A stretch of 33,307 nt of DNA from Streptomyces mexicanus (GTDB lineage: Bacteria > Actinomycetota > Actinomycetes > Streptomycetales > Streptomycetaceae). This document shows positions 14,779 through 23,108 of this stretch, piece by piece. Where the stretch lies: assembly GCF_902506575.1 (NCBI RefSeq), contig NZ_LR732544.1:2557477-2590783 (forward strand). Reading direction: 5' to 3'. The position numbers and the translations under genes were made by a program. Below the pieces are notes generated by a model, which worked only from the letters and a program-made list of their open reading frames with translations, did not search any database and was not told the DNA's origin. Position 1 is the first letter of the stretch; each line of letters starts with the position of its first letter.

Positions 14779-17700
14779 TCACGCCGGCAGCCAGCGCCGG
14801 ACGCAGGCGATCAGGTCGTGGGTGTCGACGGGCTTGGTGACGTAGTCGCTGGCGCCGGACGCCAGGGGCTTCTCCCGGTCGCCGGGCATCGCTTTGGCGG
14901 TGACGGCGATGATCGGCAGCTCGGCGTACTGCGGCAGCCGGCGGATCTCGGCGGTGGCGGTGTAGCCGTCCATCTCCGGCATCATCACGTCCATCAGCAC
15001 CAGCGCGATGTCCGGGTTGCCGAGCAGGGTGTCGATGCCCTTGCGGCCGTTCTCCGCGTGCAGCACCCGGAAGCCGTACATCTCCAGGATGCCGCTGAGC
15101 GCGAACAGGTTGCGGGCGTCGTCGTCGACGACCAGGACCGTGCGGCCCTGGAAGCTGTCGTCGACCGGCGGCGCGAGGTCCTGGGGGTCCTCGGGACGCA
15201 CCAGGGAGAGCACGTCGCCGGGTTGCTCGGCGGACAGGTGCAGGGCGATGCGCTCGCGCAGTTCGTCCAGGCTGGAGAGGACCTCCGGCGACCCGTCGTC
15301 GCGGTGCGCGCGCGGGGCCGTCGCCCGGGCCTCGCCCGGCCGCCTGCCGCTGTGGACGAGCACCGGTACGCCCGCCAGCGCCGAGTCGCCCCGCAGGGCC
15401 TCGAGGAAGCGGTCGGCCTCCCCGTCGGGCATGTCCAGGTCCAGCACCACGCAGTGGCACGGCTCGGCGGCCAGCGCGCCCGCCGCCTCCTGCGCCCCGA
15501 CGGCGGTGATGACGTCCACCGCGGGCGGTGCGGAGCCGTCGTCCGGGGTGTGCCGGGCCGCGTCCGCGACCACGCTCTCGGCGACCAAGGTCAGCAGCCC
15601 GCGCGTCCGTTCCTCCACCACCAGCAGCCGGCGCGGACGCCGCCCGGCACCGGCCGCCTGCGGGACGGCCTCCTGGGCCGCGGAGGCGGCGGGGACCAGC
15701 TCGGCCGGCTCCTTGCGCGCGGGGCGGCCGCTGCCGAGCAGTTCCTCGAAGTCGGGCCGGGCCACGGGCAGGTACAGCGTGAAGGTGCTGCCCCGGCCAG
15801 GGGTGCTGTCCACCGCCACGGCCCCGCCGAGCAGGTGGGCGATCTCCCGGGTGATGGACAGGCCGAGCCCGGTCCCGCCGTACTTGCGGCTGGTGGTCCC
15901 GTCCGCCTGCTGGAACGCGCCGAAGATCGACTCCAGGTGCTGCTCCTGGATGCCGATGCCGGTGTCCTTCACCCGGAACGCCACGACGGCGCCGCCGCGC
16001 ACGACGTCCGCGGGCACCTCCTCGTCGGAGGCGGGCTCGATGGACAGCTCGACGCTGCCCTGCTCGGTGAACTTCACGGCGTTGGACAGCAGATTGCGCA
16101 GCACCTGCCGCAGCCGGGAGTCGTCGGTGAGCAGGTCCGCGGGCGCGCCCGGGGACGTGCGGACGGAGAACTGCAGCCCCTTCTGGGTCGTCATCGGCCG
16201 GAAGGTGGCCTCGACGTACTCGATGAGCCGGCTCAGCGGCACCCGCTCGGGGGCGACATCCATCTTGCCGGCCTCGACCTTCGACAGGTCGAGGATGTCG
16301 TTGATCAGCTGCAGCAGGTCGCTGCCCGCGGAGTGGATGATCCCGGCGTACTCCACCTGCTTGGGGGTGAGGTTGCGCGAGGGGTTCTGGGCGAGCAACT
16401 GGGCGAGGATGAGCAGGCTGTTGAGCGGGGTGCGCAGCTCGTGGCTCATGTTGGCCAGGAACTCCGACTTGTACTTCGAGGCCAGCGACAACTGCTGGGC
16501 GCGGGCCTCCAGTTCCTGCCGGGCCTGCTCGATCTGCAGGTTCTTCGCCTCGATGTCGGCGTTCTGCGCGGCGAGCAGGGTGGCCTTCTCCTCCAGTTCC
16601 GCGTTGGAGCGCTGCAGCTCCTCCTGCTGGGACTGCAACTCGGCGGAGCGCTGCTGGAGTTCGGCGGTCAGCCGCTGCGACTCCTGGAGCAGCTCGTCGG
16701 TGCGGGCGTTGGCCACGATCGTGTTGAGGTTGACCCCGAGCGTCTCGCGCAACTGCTCCAGGAAGTCCCGGTGGATCGGGGTGAACGCGGTGACCGAGGC
16801 CAGCTCGATGACGCCGAGGACCTGATCCTCGAAGAGGATCGGCAGCAGGATCAGCGCGGCCGGCACCGCCTGGCCGAGCCCGGAGGAGATGCTGACGTAG
16901 CCGGGCGGCAGCTCGTCGACGGCGATGGTGCGGCGGCTGCGCGCGGCCTGGCCGACCAGCGAGCGGCCGAAGGCGAAGCGGGTGGGCCGCTCGTCGTCGT
17001 CGGGCCTGCCGTAGGAGCCGACGAGGCGCAGCTCCGGGCCGCGCTCGCCGTCCTCGGCGAGGTAGAAGGCGCCGTACTGGGCCGACACCAGCGGTGTCAG
17101 CTCCTCCATGATCAACTCGGCCACCACGGGCAGGTCCCGGTGGCCCTGCATCAGCCCGGCGATGCGCGCCAGGTTGGTCTTCAGCCAGTCCTGCTCCTGG
17201 TTGGCCCGCGTGGTCTGGCGCAGGGACTCCACCATGGAGTTGATGTTGTCCTTCAGCTCGGCGACCTCGCCCGAGGCCTCGACCGTGATCGAGCGGGTCA
17301 GATCGCCCTCGGCGACGGCGCTGGCCACCGCGCCGATCGCGCGCACCTGCCGGGTCAGGTTCCCGGCCAGCTCGTTGACGTTCTCCGTCAGCCGCTTCCA
17401 GGTGCCCGAGACACCCTCCACCTCCGCCTGGCCGCCCAGGCGTCCTTCGGTGCCGACCTCGCGGGCGACGCGGGTGACCTCGTCGGCGAAGGCGGAGAGC
17501 TGGTCGACCATCGTGTTGATGGTCGTCTTCAGCTCCAGGATCTCGCCGCGGGCGTCGACGTCGATCTTCTTCGACAAATCGCCCCGGGCCACGGCGGTCG
17601 TCACCAGCGCGATGTTGCGCACCTGGCCGGTCAGGTTGTTCGCCATCGAGTTGACGTTGTCGGTGAGGTCCTTCCAGGTGCCCGCCACGTTCGGCACGTG

Positions 17701-19053
17701 TGCCTGGCCGCCCAGGCGTCCTTCGGTGCCGACCTCGCGGGCGACGCGGGTGACCTCGTCGGCGAACGCCGAGAGCGTGTCGACCATCGTGTTGATGACG
17801 TCGGCGAGCGCCGCCACCTCGCCCTTGGCCTCAACGGTGATCTTGCGTGAGAGGTCGCCGCGGGCCACGGCGGTGGCGACCTGGGCGATGGAGCGCACCT
17901 GGCCGGTCAGGTTGGACGCCATCACGTTGACGTTGTCGGTGAGGTCCTTCCAGGTGCCCGAGACGCCCTTGACGTCGGCCTGGCCGCCCAGGCGTCCTTC
18001 GGTGCCGACCTCGCGGGCGACGCGGGTGACTTCGTCGGCGAAGGCGGAGAGCTGGTCGACCATCGTGTTGATGGTGTTCTTCAGTTCCAGGATCTCGCCG
18101 CGGGCGTCGACGGTGATCTTCTGGGAGAGGTCGCCCTTGGCGACCGCGGTCGCCACCTGGGCGACGTTGCGGACCTGGGCGGTGAGGTTGCCCGCCATGA
18201 AGTTGACCGAGTCGGTCAGGTCCCGCCAGGTGCCCTTGACGCCCTTGACGTCGGCCTGGCCGCCGAGGCGTCCTTCGGTGCCGACCTCGCGGGCGACGCG
18301 GGTGACTTCGTCGGCGAAGGCGGAGAGCTGGTCGACCATCGTGTTGATGGTGTTCTTCAGTTCCAGGATCTCGCCGCGGGCGTCGACGGTGATCTTCTGG
18401 GAGAGGTCGCCCTTGGCGACCGCGGTCGTCACCTGGGCGACGTTGCGGACCTGGGCGGTGAGGTTGCCCGCCATGAAGTTGCCCGAGTCGGTCAGGTCCC
18501 GCCACACCCCGGCGACACCGTGCACCTTCGCCTGGCCGCCGAGGCGTCCTTCGGTGCCGACCTCGCGGGCGACGCGGGTGACTTCGTCGGCGAAGGCGGA
18601 GAGCTGGTCGACCATCGTGTTGACGGTGTTCTTCAGCTGCAGGATCTCGCCCCGCGCGGGCACGTCGATCTTCTGCGACAGGTCGCCCTTGGCCACCGCC
18701 GTGGCCACCTGCGCGATGTCACGCACCTGCGTGGTCAGGTTCCCGGCCATCGCGTTGACCGAGTCGGTCAGGTCGGCCCAGGTGCCGGAGACCCCCGGCA
18801 CCTCCGCCTGACCGCCCAGCGTGCCCTCGGTGCCCACCTCCCGGGCCACGCGGGTGACCTCGGAGGTGAACACGGACAGCTGGTCCACCATGCCGTTGAA
18901 CACCGTCGCGATGTCGCCCATGAGGCCGCCCGCGTCCTCGGGCAGACGCGTCCCGAAGTCGCCGTCCCGCACGGCCGTCAGGCCCGCCAGGAGCTGCCTC
19001 AGCTCTCCCTCGCCCGGCACCGCGTCGACGACCTCGGCCCTGTCGCTGGTCAT
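14779..19053 (-). CDS. Soluble poly-HAMP hybrid sensor histidine kinase
   Basis: A 1424-residue protein with no membrane segment. Residues about 20-610 hold seven HAMP-like units, six of which end in a [17 protein letters not shown] segment with an exact 92-residue period. About 625-790 is GAF, and 790-858 is a coiled coil. HisKA follows with [12 protein letters not shown] (His871), then HATPase_c to about 1085 ([17 protein letters not shown]). About 1140-1270 is a degenerate receiver, and the C-terminal REC is intact ([19 protein letters not shown] with Asp1355, TKPVD). The layout resembles fungal group III Nik1 osmosensing kinases and their bacterial relatives. The ATG at 19053 has GAGGGGG upstream. 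The ANTAR-SpoIIE phosphatase gene follows. The signal is probably cytoplasmic, osmotic or redox. Confidence 0.93.
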   Translation of the reverse strand: MTSDRAEVVDAVPGEGELRQLLAGLTAVRDGDFGTRLPEDAGGLMGDIATVFNGMVDQLSVFTSEVTRVAREVGTEGTLGGQAEVPGVSGTWADLTDSVNAMAGNLTTQVRDIAQVATAVAKGDLSQKIDVPARGEILQLKNTVNTMVDQLSAFADEVTRVAREVGTEGRLGGQAKVHGVAGVWRDLTDSGNFMAGNLTAQVRNVAQVTTAVAKGDLSQKITVDARGEILELKNTINTMVDQLSAFADEVTRVAREVGTEGRLGGQADVKGVKGTWRDLTDSVNFMAGNLTAQVRNVAQVATAVAKGDLSQKITVDARGEILELKNTINTMVDQLSAFADEVTRVAREVGTEGRLGGQADVKGVSGTWKDLTDNVNVMASNLTGQVRSIAQVATAVARGDLSRKITVEAKGEVAALADVINTMVDTLSAFADEVTRVAREVGTEGRLGGQAHVPNVAGTWKDLTDNVNSMANNLTGQVRNIALVTTAVARGDLSKKIDVDARGEILELKTTINTMVDQLSAFADEVTRVAREVGTEGRLGGQAEVEGVSGTWKRLTENVNELAGNLTRQVRAIGAVASAVAEGDLTRSITVEASGEVAELKDNINSMVESLRQTTRANQEQDWLKTNLARIAGLMQGHRDLPVVAELIMEELTPLVSAQYGAFYLAEDGERGPELRLVGSYGRPDDDERPTRFAFGRSLVGQAARSRRTIAVDELPPGYVSISSGLGQAVPAALILLPILFEDQVLGVIELASVTAFTPIHRDFLEQLRETLGVNLNTIVANARTDELLQESQRLTAELQQRSAELQSQQEELQRSNAELEEKATLLAAQNADIEAKNLQIEQARQELEARAQQLSLASKYKSEFLANMSHELRTPLNSLLILAQLLAQNPSRNLTPKQVEYAGIIHSAGSDLLQLINDILDLSKVEAGKMDVAPERVPLSRLIEYVEATFRPMTTQKGLQFSVRTSPGAPADLLTDDSRLRQVLRNLLSNAVKFTEQGSVELSIEPASDEEVPADVVRGGAVVAFRVKDTGIGIQEQHLESIFGAFQQADGTTSRKYGGTGLGLSITREIAHLLGGAVAVDSTPGRGSTFTLYLPVARPDFEELLGSGRPARKEPAELVPAASAAQEAVPQAAGAGRRPRRLLVVEERTRGLLTLVAESVVADAARHTPDDGSAPPAVDVITAVGAQEAAGALAAEPCHCVVLDLDMPDGEADRFLEALRGDSALAGVPVLVHSGRRPGEARATAPRAHRDDGSPEVLSSLDELRERIALHLSAEQPGDVLSLVRPEDPQDLAPPVDDSFQGRTVLVVDDDARNLFALSGILEMYGFRVLHAENGRKGIDTLLGNPDIALVLMDVMMPEMDGYTATAEIRRLPQYAELPIIAVTAKAMPGDREKPLASGASDYVTKPVDTHDLIACVRRWLPA
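17450..18860 (-). repeat. 276-bp direct repeats encoding HAMP units
   Basis: The segment coding for the [19 protein letters not shown] region recurs at exact 276-bp steps (landmarks near 17487, 17763, 18039, 18315 and 18591), plus a diverged copy near 18867. The copies starting at 18028 and 18304 differ at only two positions over roughly 195 bp. That points to recent duplication or gene conversion within the gene. Confidence 0.85.
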
Positions 19054-19469
19054 GCGCCCCCTCGTCCCGCTCCCCAGGAGTCCCCGAAGGCGAGGACTCG
19101 ACCACCCCGGCGGACCGTGACCGGCCCGCACCGCATGCAGTCCGCCTGGTGCGGATCTGCGCGATGAGAAAATACGCCGCAGGTTAACCCACCTGGCCTT
19201 CACCGAACAAAACACTCCGCCACATCCCGTCCACCGAAAACCCTGACCCGGACCCCCGCGGTCCGCGGGCGGGACGGCGCGGTTCGGCGGTGTGTCCGGC
19301 CGCCCACCGGACGGTCGTTCTCCCAGGTGGCGCCGGCGCCCGGTCGGCCGCATGCGGCCGGGCGCGGAGGGTAGTCGGTGCCGTGGAGCCGGAGCGGATG
19401 GGTCAGGGCCGGGGGCGGGAGCGCCCCGTTCGCCGGAAACGCGCACCCGTCCCGGGAGAAAGGAGCAGT
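19054..19469. other. Divergent intergenic region, kinase / PRC-barrel
   Basis: 416 bp without a supported gene. The kinase-proximal half contains an unusually A/T-rich patch (19161-19215) with TATTTT as a leftward -10 candidate (19174-19169), GGTTAACC just upstream of it, and CAGGT-N6-ACCTG across it. The right half is G/C-rich and contains a sigma-B-like motif (19350-19374). Frames open through it have no ribosome site. Confidence 0.5.
19350..19374 (+). promoter_or_regulatory. Possible sigma-B-like promoter of the PRC-barrel gene
   Basis: GCAT (19350-19353), 15 bp, then GGGTAG (19369-19374) fits GNNT-N15-GGGTA with a non-consensus last base. It is 95 nt upstream of the PRC-barrel start. The match is partial, so confidence is low. 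Confidence 0.28.
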
Positions 19470-19501
19470 GTGACCACCGACGGCAGTGTGACCACCGACG
19501 C
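19466..19501 (+). repeat. 18-bp direct duplication at the PRC-barrel start codon
   Basis: Units 19466-19483 and 19484-19501 (CAGTGTGACCACCGACGG and its copy) are identical at 17 of 18 positions. Each contains an in-frame GTG, so the protein begins VTTDGS-VTTDA. Only the first GTG has the AAGGAG site at normal distance. Confidence 0.75.
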
Positions 19502-19859
19502 CATCTGGTCCTACCGGCCGCAGGCCGCCCCCGCCGGGGGCACGGACCTGAGCGGCTTCACGGTGACCGGCGCCGACGGCACGATCGGCCATGTGGACCG
19601 GGAGGCCGACCACTTCGGGATGCGCCACCTGGTCGTGGACACCGGCGCGTGGGTGTTCGGCAAGAGCGTGCTGGTGCCGGCCGGAGTGGTGCTCGGCATC
19701 GACCCGGACGAGCGCAGGATCACGGTGAGCTGTTCGCGGGCGGAGGTCAAGGCTGCGCCGCGCTTCCATGTCGACAGCGAGACCATGGACCCGGACTACC
19801 TGACCCGCGTGGGGGCGTACTACCACAGCCTTCCGCCCGCCGCGCGGGCCACCGCCTGA
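19470..19859 (+). CDS. PRC-barrel domain protein
   Basis: A 129-residue protein with a PRC-barrel fold at about 25-95: LSGFTVTGADGTIGHVD, a HLVVDTG strand, VLVPAGVVLGID and a final ITVSCSR strand. These beta-barrels mediate protein contacts, as in photosynthetic reaction-centre H subunit and RimM. Free-standing Streptomyces copies are often stress-associated, but no specific role is known here. The start is GTG 19470, six bases after AAGGAG; the in-frame GTG six codons later arises from the 18-bp duplication. It is divergent from the poly-HAMP kinase and convergent with the GH16 gene. Confidence 0.88.
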   Translation: MTTDGSVTTDAIWSYRPQAAPAGGTDLSGFTVTGADGTIGHVDREADHFGMRHLVVDTGAWVFGKSVLVPAGVVLGIDPDERRITVSCSRAEVKAAPRFHVDSETMDPDYLTRVGAYYHSLPPAARATA

Positions 19860-19914
19860 GCGGGCCGGCACGGCGACGCACCCGGGGGCCGGGGGCGGAG
19901 CGGCGCGGGCACGG

Positions 19915-19964
19915 CACGGGGACGGCCGCGGCGCCCGCGCACGGGCGCCGCGGCCGTCCCCGTG
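19915..19964. terminator. Bidirectional terminator hairpin with 23-bp perfect arms
   Basis: Left arm 19915-19937 and right arm 19942-19964 are perfectly complementary over 23 bp around the 4-nt loop CGCA. The hairpin lies between the convergent PRC-barrel and GH16 genes and ends 12 bp before the GH16 stop codon. The symmetry lets it act on both transcripts. Confidence 0.8.
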
Positions 19965-19976
19965 GGGCCGGGTGGC

Positions 19977-21227
19977 TCAGCCCACCGTCCACTTCTGGTT
20001 GGCGCCGCCGGTGCACGTCCAGATCTGCAGGCGGGTGCCGTTGGCCGAGGTGTTGCCGGTGACGTCCAGGCACTTGTTCGCCTGCGGGTTGACGATGTCG
20101 TGCGCGTCGGTGACGACCCACTTCTGGTTCGGGCCGCCGGTGCAGTCCCACAGCTGGACGGTGGAGCCGTCCGCGGTGCCGTTGTCGGTCACGTCCAGGC
20201 ACTTGCCCAGCGCGCGCAGCGTGCCGTCGGAGCCGACCGTCCACTGCTGGGCGGCGGTGCCGTTGCAGTCGTAGAGCTGGACGGGTGTGCCGTTGGCGGA
20301 ATTCGCGCCGGCCACGTCCACGCACTTGCCCGCCAGCCCCCGGATCGCGGCGCCGGTGGAGGTGTTGCTCGTGGTGACCGAGACCGAGTCGACCACCAGC
20401 TGCTGCGGGAAGGACGTGGAGGCGTCCGGGTCGCCGGGCCAGTAGCCGCCCACCGCGAGGTTCAGGATGAGGAAGAACGGCTTGTTGAACACCCAGGTCT
20501 TGCCGCCCAGGTCGGCGGGGGGGCGGCGCTGGTAGACGGTGCCGTCCACCGACCAGCTGATCGAGTCGGGGGCCCAGTCCACGGCGAAGGTGTGGAAGGC
20601 GTCCGCGAAGGCCTGGCCGTTCGGCAGCGAGTAGGGCGCGCCGATGCCGGCGGAGCCGGAGTAGCCCGGGCCGTGGATGGTGCCGTGCACCGTGGAGGGC
20701 TCGAAGCCGACGTTCTCCATCACGTCGATCTCACCGGAGTTCGGCCAGCCCACCTGCCCGAGGTCGGTGCCCAGCATCCAGAATGCCGGCCACATGCCCT
20801 GCCCCCGGGGTATCTTCATGCGGGCCTCGACGTGCCCGTACTGCGCGGCGAACTTCCCGGAGGTGTTCAGCCGGGCCGAGGTGTACTGGCAGGTGCCGTA
20901 CCAGCACTGGTAGTTGGCGGGGTTCTCGCGCCGCGCGGTGATGACCAGATGGCCCTGGCCGTCCAGGGCCGCGTTCTTCGTGCCCGAGGTGTAGTACTGC
21001 CGCTCGTGGTTGTTGACGTTGTCGCCGGTCTCCAGCTGCCACTTGGAGGAGTCGACGGCCGCGCCCGCGGGTCCGTCGAAAGTGTCGGAGAACGTCGTCA
21101 CCGCCGCGGCGGAGGCGGAGGTGGTGCCCGAGCCGGCCGCCTGCGCGGGCCCGGCCAGGGCGGATCCGGCGAGCAGGGCGGACAGGGCGGCGAGCAGGCA
21201 TCTGCGGAGCGGGCGGGGGGCGGCCAC
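19977..21227 (-). CDS. Secreted GH16 endo-beta-glucanase with ricin-type lectin (CBM13) domain
   Basis: A 416-residue secreted hydrolase. Residues 1-31 form a signal peptide (Arg-rich start, hydrophobic core, cleavage near AQA-AG). Residues 45-280 are glycoside hydrolase family 16 with the catalytic GEIDVMENVG motif (nucleophile Glu166, Asp168, acid/base Glu171) and flanking MWPAFWML. About 288-416 is a ricin B-type beta-trefoil with repeated KCxDV and QQW/QKW motifs. The family splits beta-1,3 or mixed-linkage glucans such as laminarin and fungal wall glucan; exact specificity is not certain. The start is GTG 21227 with AAGGGAG upstream. It has a well-formed promoter at 21300-21328. Confidence 0.94.
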   Translation of the reverse strand: MAAPRPLRRCLLAALSALLAGSALAGPAQAAGSGTTSASAAAVTTFSDTFDGPAGAAVDSSKWQLETGDNVNNHERQYYTSGTKNAALDGQGHLVITARRENPANYQCWYGTCQYTSARLNTSGKFAAQYGHVEARMKIPRGQGMWPAFWMLGTDLGQVGWPNSGEIDVMENVGFEPSTVHGTIHGPGYSGSAGIGAPYSLPNGQAFADAFHTFAVDWAPDSISWSVDGTVYQRRPPADLGGKTWVFNKPFFLILNLAVGGYWPGDPDASTSFPQQLVVDSVSVTTSNTSTGAAIRGLAGKCVDVAGANSANGTPVQLYDCNGTAAQQWTVGSDGTLRALGKCLDVTDNGTADGSTVQLWDCTGGPNQKWVVTDAHDIVNPQANKCLDVTGNTSANGTRLQIWTCTGGANQKWTVG

Positions 21228-21299
21228 GGCTCTCCCTTCCGTGCGGCGGCCCGGTGCGGGGCGCGCCGACCGTGGTGGGGGGTGAAGGTGTCGCCCTTG

Positions 21300-21328
21300 A
21301 TTTAAGGAGTGAACTAAGGGGTCGTCAA
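21300..21328 (-). promoter_or_regulatory. Promoter of the GH16 gene with possible operator
   Basis: TTGACG (21328-21323), 17 bp, then TTAAAT (21305-21300) on the minus strand is a strong housekeeping-type promoter with a leader of about 65 nt. The spacer and -10 are A/T-rich and contain the direct repeat AAGGAGT/AAGGGGT (read on the plus strand), a plausible site for a carbohydrate-responsive repressor. Confidence 0.6.
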
Positions 21329-21361
21329 TACCGTGGTGCGGACTGGTCGGTGAACGGCCGC

Positions 21362-21952
21362 TCAGGCACGCTCGCGCGGGGCGCGCGCGTGGACCGCCCG
21401 GCCCAGCCTCCGCCCCAGCAGCAGATGACCGGCGAGCGCCCCCGCCGTGTTGAGGATGACGTCGTCGATGTCGAACGCCCGCCCGGTGATCAGCGCGCCC
21501 TGGGCGAACTCCACCAGCAGCATGACGATCGCGGTCAGTGCCACCACGCGCAGCAGCCCGCGCGCCCGCGGCGCCACCCCCGGCACCAGCACCCCGAACG
21601 GCACCCCGAGCAGCAGGTTGCCGCCGATCTGCTTGACCGTGTCGCGCAGCCCGGGCTGCTCCAGGTAGGCGCGCAGCGAGCGGCCCGGATGCAGATTGGT
21701 GTGCACCAGGGGCGAGGAGGCGGGCGAGGGCTCGAGCGTCAGCCGGGCCAGGACCACGGCGAAGGCCACCATGAAGGCGAACGCGCCCGCCATCGCCAGC
21801 AGCCGGAGCGGCCAGGCCAGGGGCCGTCGACCGCCGGCCACCGGGCGTGGGCGTAGGTGTAGGCGCGGTCGCGGGCGCGGTCGCGGCGCGCGCCGCGGTT
21901 TCGTCGCGTGTGATCCGGCCCTGAAGTGCAGACGAAGCGCGCCCCGGGACAT
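21362..21952 (-). CDS. VanZ-family membrane protein
   Basis: A 196-residue protein of the VanZ-like family. After about 50 Arg/Pro-rich residues come hydrophobic helices (LLAMAGAFAFMVAFAVVLA and others). The family signature is present: NLLLGVPFGVLVPG, then VEFAQ, then FDIDDVILNTAGALAGHLLLG. VanZ confers low-level teicoplanin resistance in enterococci, but most relatives are of unknown envelope function. The ATG at 21952 has GGGAGG six bases upstream; longer in-frame starts lack a ribosome site. A partial sigma-B-like motif lies upstream. Confidence 0.88.
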   Translation of the reverse strand: MSRGALRLHFRAGSHATKPRRAPRPRPRPRLHLRPRPVAGGRRPLAWPLRLLAMAGAFAFMVAFAVVLARLTLEPSPASSPLVHTNLHPGRSLRAYLEQPGLRDTVKQIGGNLLLGVPFGVLVPGVAPRARGLLRVVALTAIVMLLVEFAQGALITGRAFDIDDVILNTAGALAGHLLLGRRLGRAVHARAPRERA

Positions 21953-21993
21953 CTCCGGCCTCCCGACGTCAACTGGCCCTTGTGCACCCCCGG

Positions 21994-22018
21994 TTACCCG
22001 CGAACCACCCGACGATGC
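21994..22018 (-). promoter_or_regulatory. Possible sigma-B-like promoter of the VanZ-family gene
   Basis: On the minus strand GCAT (22018-22015), 15 bp, GGGTAA (21999-21994) fits GNNT-N15-GGGTA with a non-consensus final base. It lies 41 nt upstream of the chosen ATG. Weak evidence on its own. Confidence 0.28.
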
Positions 22019-22220
22019 CGTCGCCGCTCCCGCGTGCCGCGCCGGCTCGGGGCACCCCCACCGGGCCGGTTTCCGTTGCTGCTGACGGGGCATCCGGGGT
22101 CCGGACCCGCGCGCCGCCGTGCCGCCCTCGGCCGGGGCGGTGCTTGGATGCCGAAGGGCGCGTACGCGAGGTACGGCGCGGATCGACGGAGGAAAGCCGA
22201 GCCTGCGGAGGTGGTGGCGG

Positions 22221-22403
22221 GTGAACCCGCGCAGAACACTCCTCGCCGTGGGCGGGGTGCTGGCCTGGTGGGCCGCGCTCGTCGTGCTGTGGCTGATGCT
22301 GATCAGCACCGTCTACACCCTGGAATGGGTGGTCGGCGCGGGCGCCGCGGGCGTGGGCGCGCTCGTCGCGCGGGCCGGCCGGCAGGCGGTGAAGCGGCGG
22401 TGA
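22221..22403 (+). CDS. Short MrpE-like antiporter subunit
   Basis: A 60-residue membrane protein with two hydrophobic helices (TLLAVGGVLAWWAALVVLWLM and WVVGAGAAGVGALVARA) and a basic tail. The pattern matches only the N-terminal membrane part of MrpE/MnhE, which is normally about 160 residues. It is either a minimal subunit or a remnant. The GTG at 22221 has GGAGG nine bases upstream. The stop overlaps the next start by 4 nt. It is the first gene of the compact Mrp operon running to 25994. Confidence 0.65.
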   Translation: MNPRRTLLAVGGVLAWWAALVVLWLMLISTVYTLEWVVGAGAAGVGALVARAGRQAVKRR

Positions 22404-22852
22404 ACGGCTGGATCCCGGCCGCGACGGTCGTCCTGGCCGGCGGCCTCGGCACGACCCTGTGGGGGGTGTCCACCGGCGGGCTCGGGCGCCGCGTCATCGC
22501 CCAGAACCTCTCCACCGCCCTGGTCTGCCCCGGCCTGCTGCTGCTCGCCCAGGGCTACGGCCGCACCTCCTACGTCGACCTCGCGCTGCTGCTGGCCCTG
22601 CTCGGCCCGGTCGGCACGCTCGTCTTCGCCCGGCTGCTCGCCGACGACCTCGCCGAGGAGAACCCCGCCGGCTGGGGACCGACCTGGGCGGCCGTGACGG
22701 TCGGCGTGGTCGTCGTGCTGGTGCTGTGCGCGGTGACGGGACCGGGCCGGGCGATGGTGAAGCTGCTGATCGTCGGGGCCCTGCTGATCGGCGGCAACCT
22801 GCTGGCCTCCCGGGCGCTGTCCGGCGGCTTCCCGGGGGTGGGCCGTGGCTGA
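22400..22852 (+). CDS. MrpF-like (possibly MrpF-MrpG fused) antiporter subunit
   Basis: A 150-residue membrane protein. The first part matches MrpF/MnhF: GRRVIAQNLSTALVCPGLLLL, then SYVDLALLLALLGPVGTLVFARLL. It continues with two more helices (AVTVGVVVVLVLCAV and VKLLIVGALLIGGNLLASRAL) reminiscent of MrpG. MrpF is usually about 90 residues, so fusion of the two small subunits is plausible. The GTG at 22400 overlaps the previous stop by 4 nt and the stop overlaps the next gene by 8 nt. MrpG assignment of the second half is tentative. Confidence 0.7.
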   Translation: MNGWIPAATVVLAGGLGTTLWGVSTGGLGRRVIAQNLSTALVCPGLLLLAQGYGRTSYVDLALLLALLGPVGTLVFARLLADDLAEENPAGWGPTWAAVTVGVVVVLVLCAVTGPGRAMVKLLIVGALLIGGNLLASRALSGGFPGVGRG

Positions 22853-23108
22853 CGCGGTGATCGTCGTCGCCCTGCTGGCCGTCGCCGTCGCCGCCACGGC
22901 CGCCGTCGTCAACCGCGACCCGGCCCGCCAGGCGCTCGTCCTGGCCGTGCTCGGCACCGCCCTCGCCGTGCTGTTCACCGTGCTGCAGGCACCCGACGTC
23001 GGGCTGTCGCAGCTCGCCGTGGGCTCGGCCCTCACCCCGCTGCTGATCATGCTGTCGGTGCGCAAGGTCCGGCGGCGCTCCGCCCACGGCAAGGACGGCA
23101 CGCAGTGA
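22845..23108 (+). CDS. MbhD/DUF4040-type antiporter subunit
   Basis: An 87-residue protein with three hydrophobic helices, matching the DUF4040 domain found in the C-terminal part of MrpA and in free-standing MbhD: ARQALVLAVLGTALAVLFTVLQAPDVGLSQLAVGSALTPLL is the core, with the conserved APDVGLSQLAVG turn. In this operon it stands alone because no large MrpA is encoded. The start is GTG 22845 and the stop overlaps the next gene by 4 nt. Confidence 0.85.
   Translation: MADAVIVVALLAVAVAATAAVVNRDPARQALVLAVLGTALAVLFTVLQAPDVGLSQLAVGSALTPLLIMLSVRKVRRRSAHGKDGTQ

Noticed and set aside
12354..17850. Very long rightward open frames antisense to the phosphatase and kinase
   Set aside because: They carry no recognisable motif, and their period follows the HAMP repeats of the real leftward gene.
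17450..18860. Regular direct repeats suggesting a CRISPR array or VNTR
   Set aside because: The period is 276 bp, in frame, with coding content in every unit; they encode HAMP domains.
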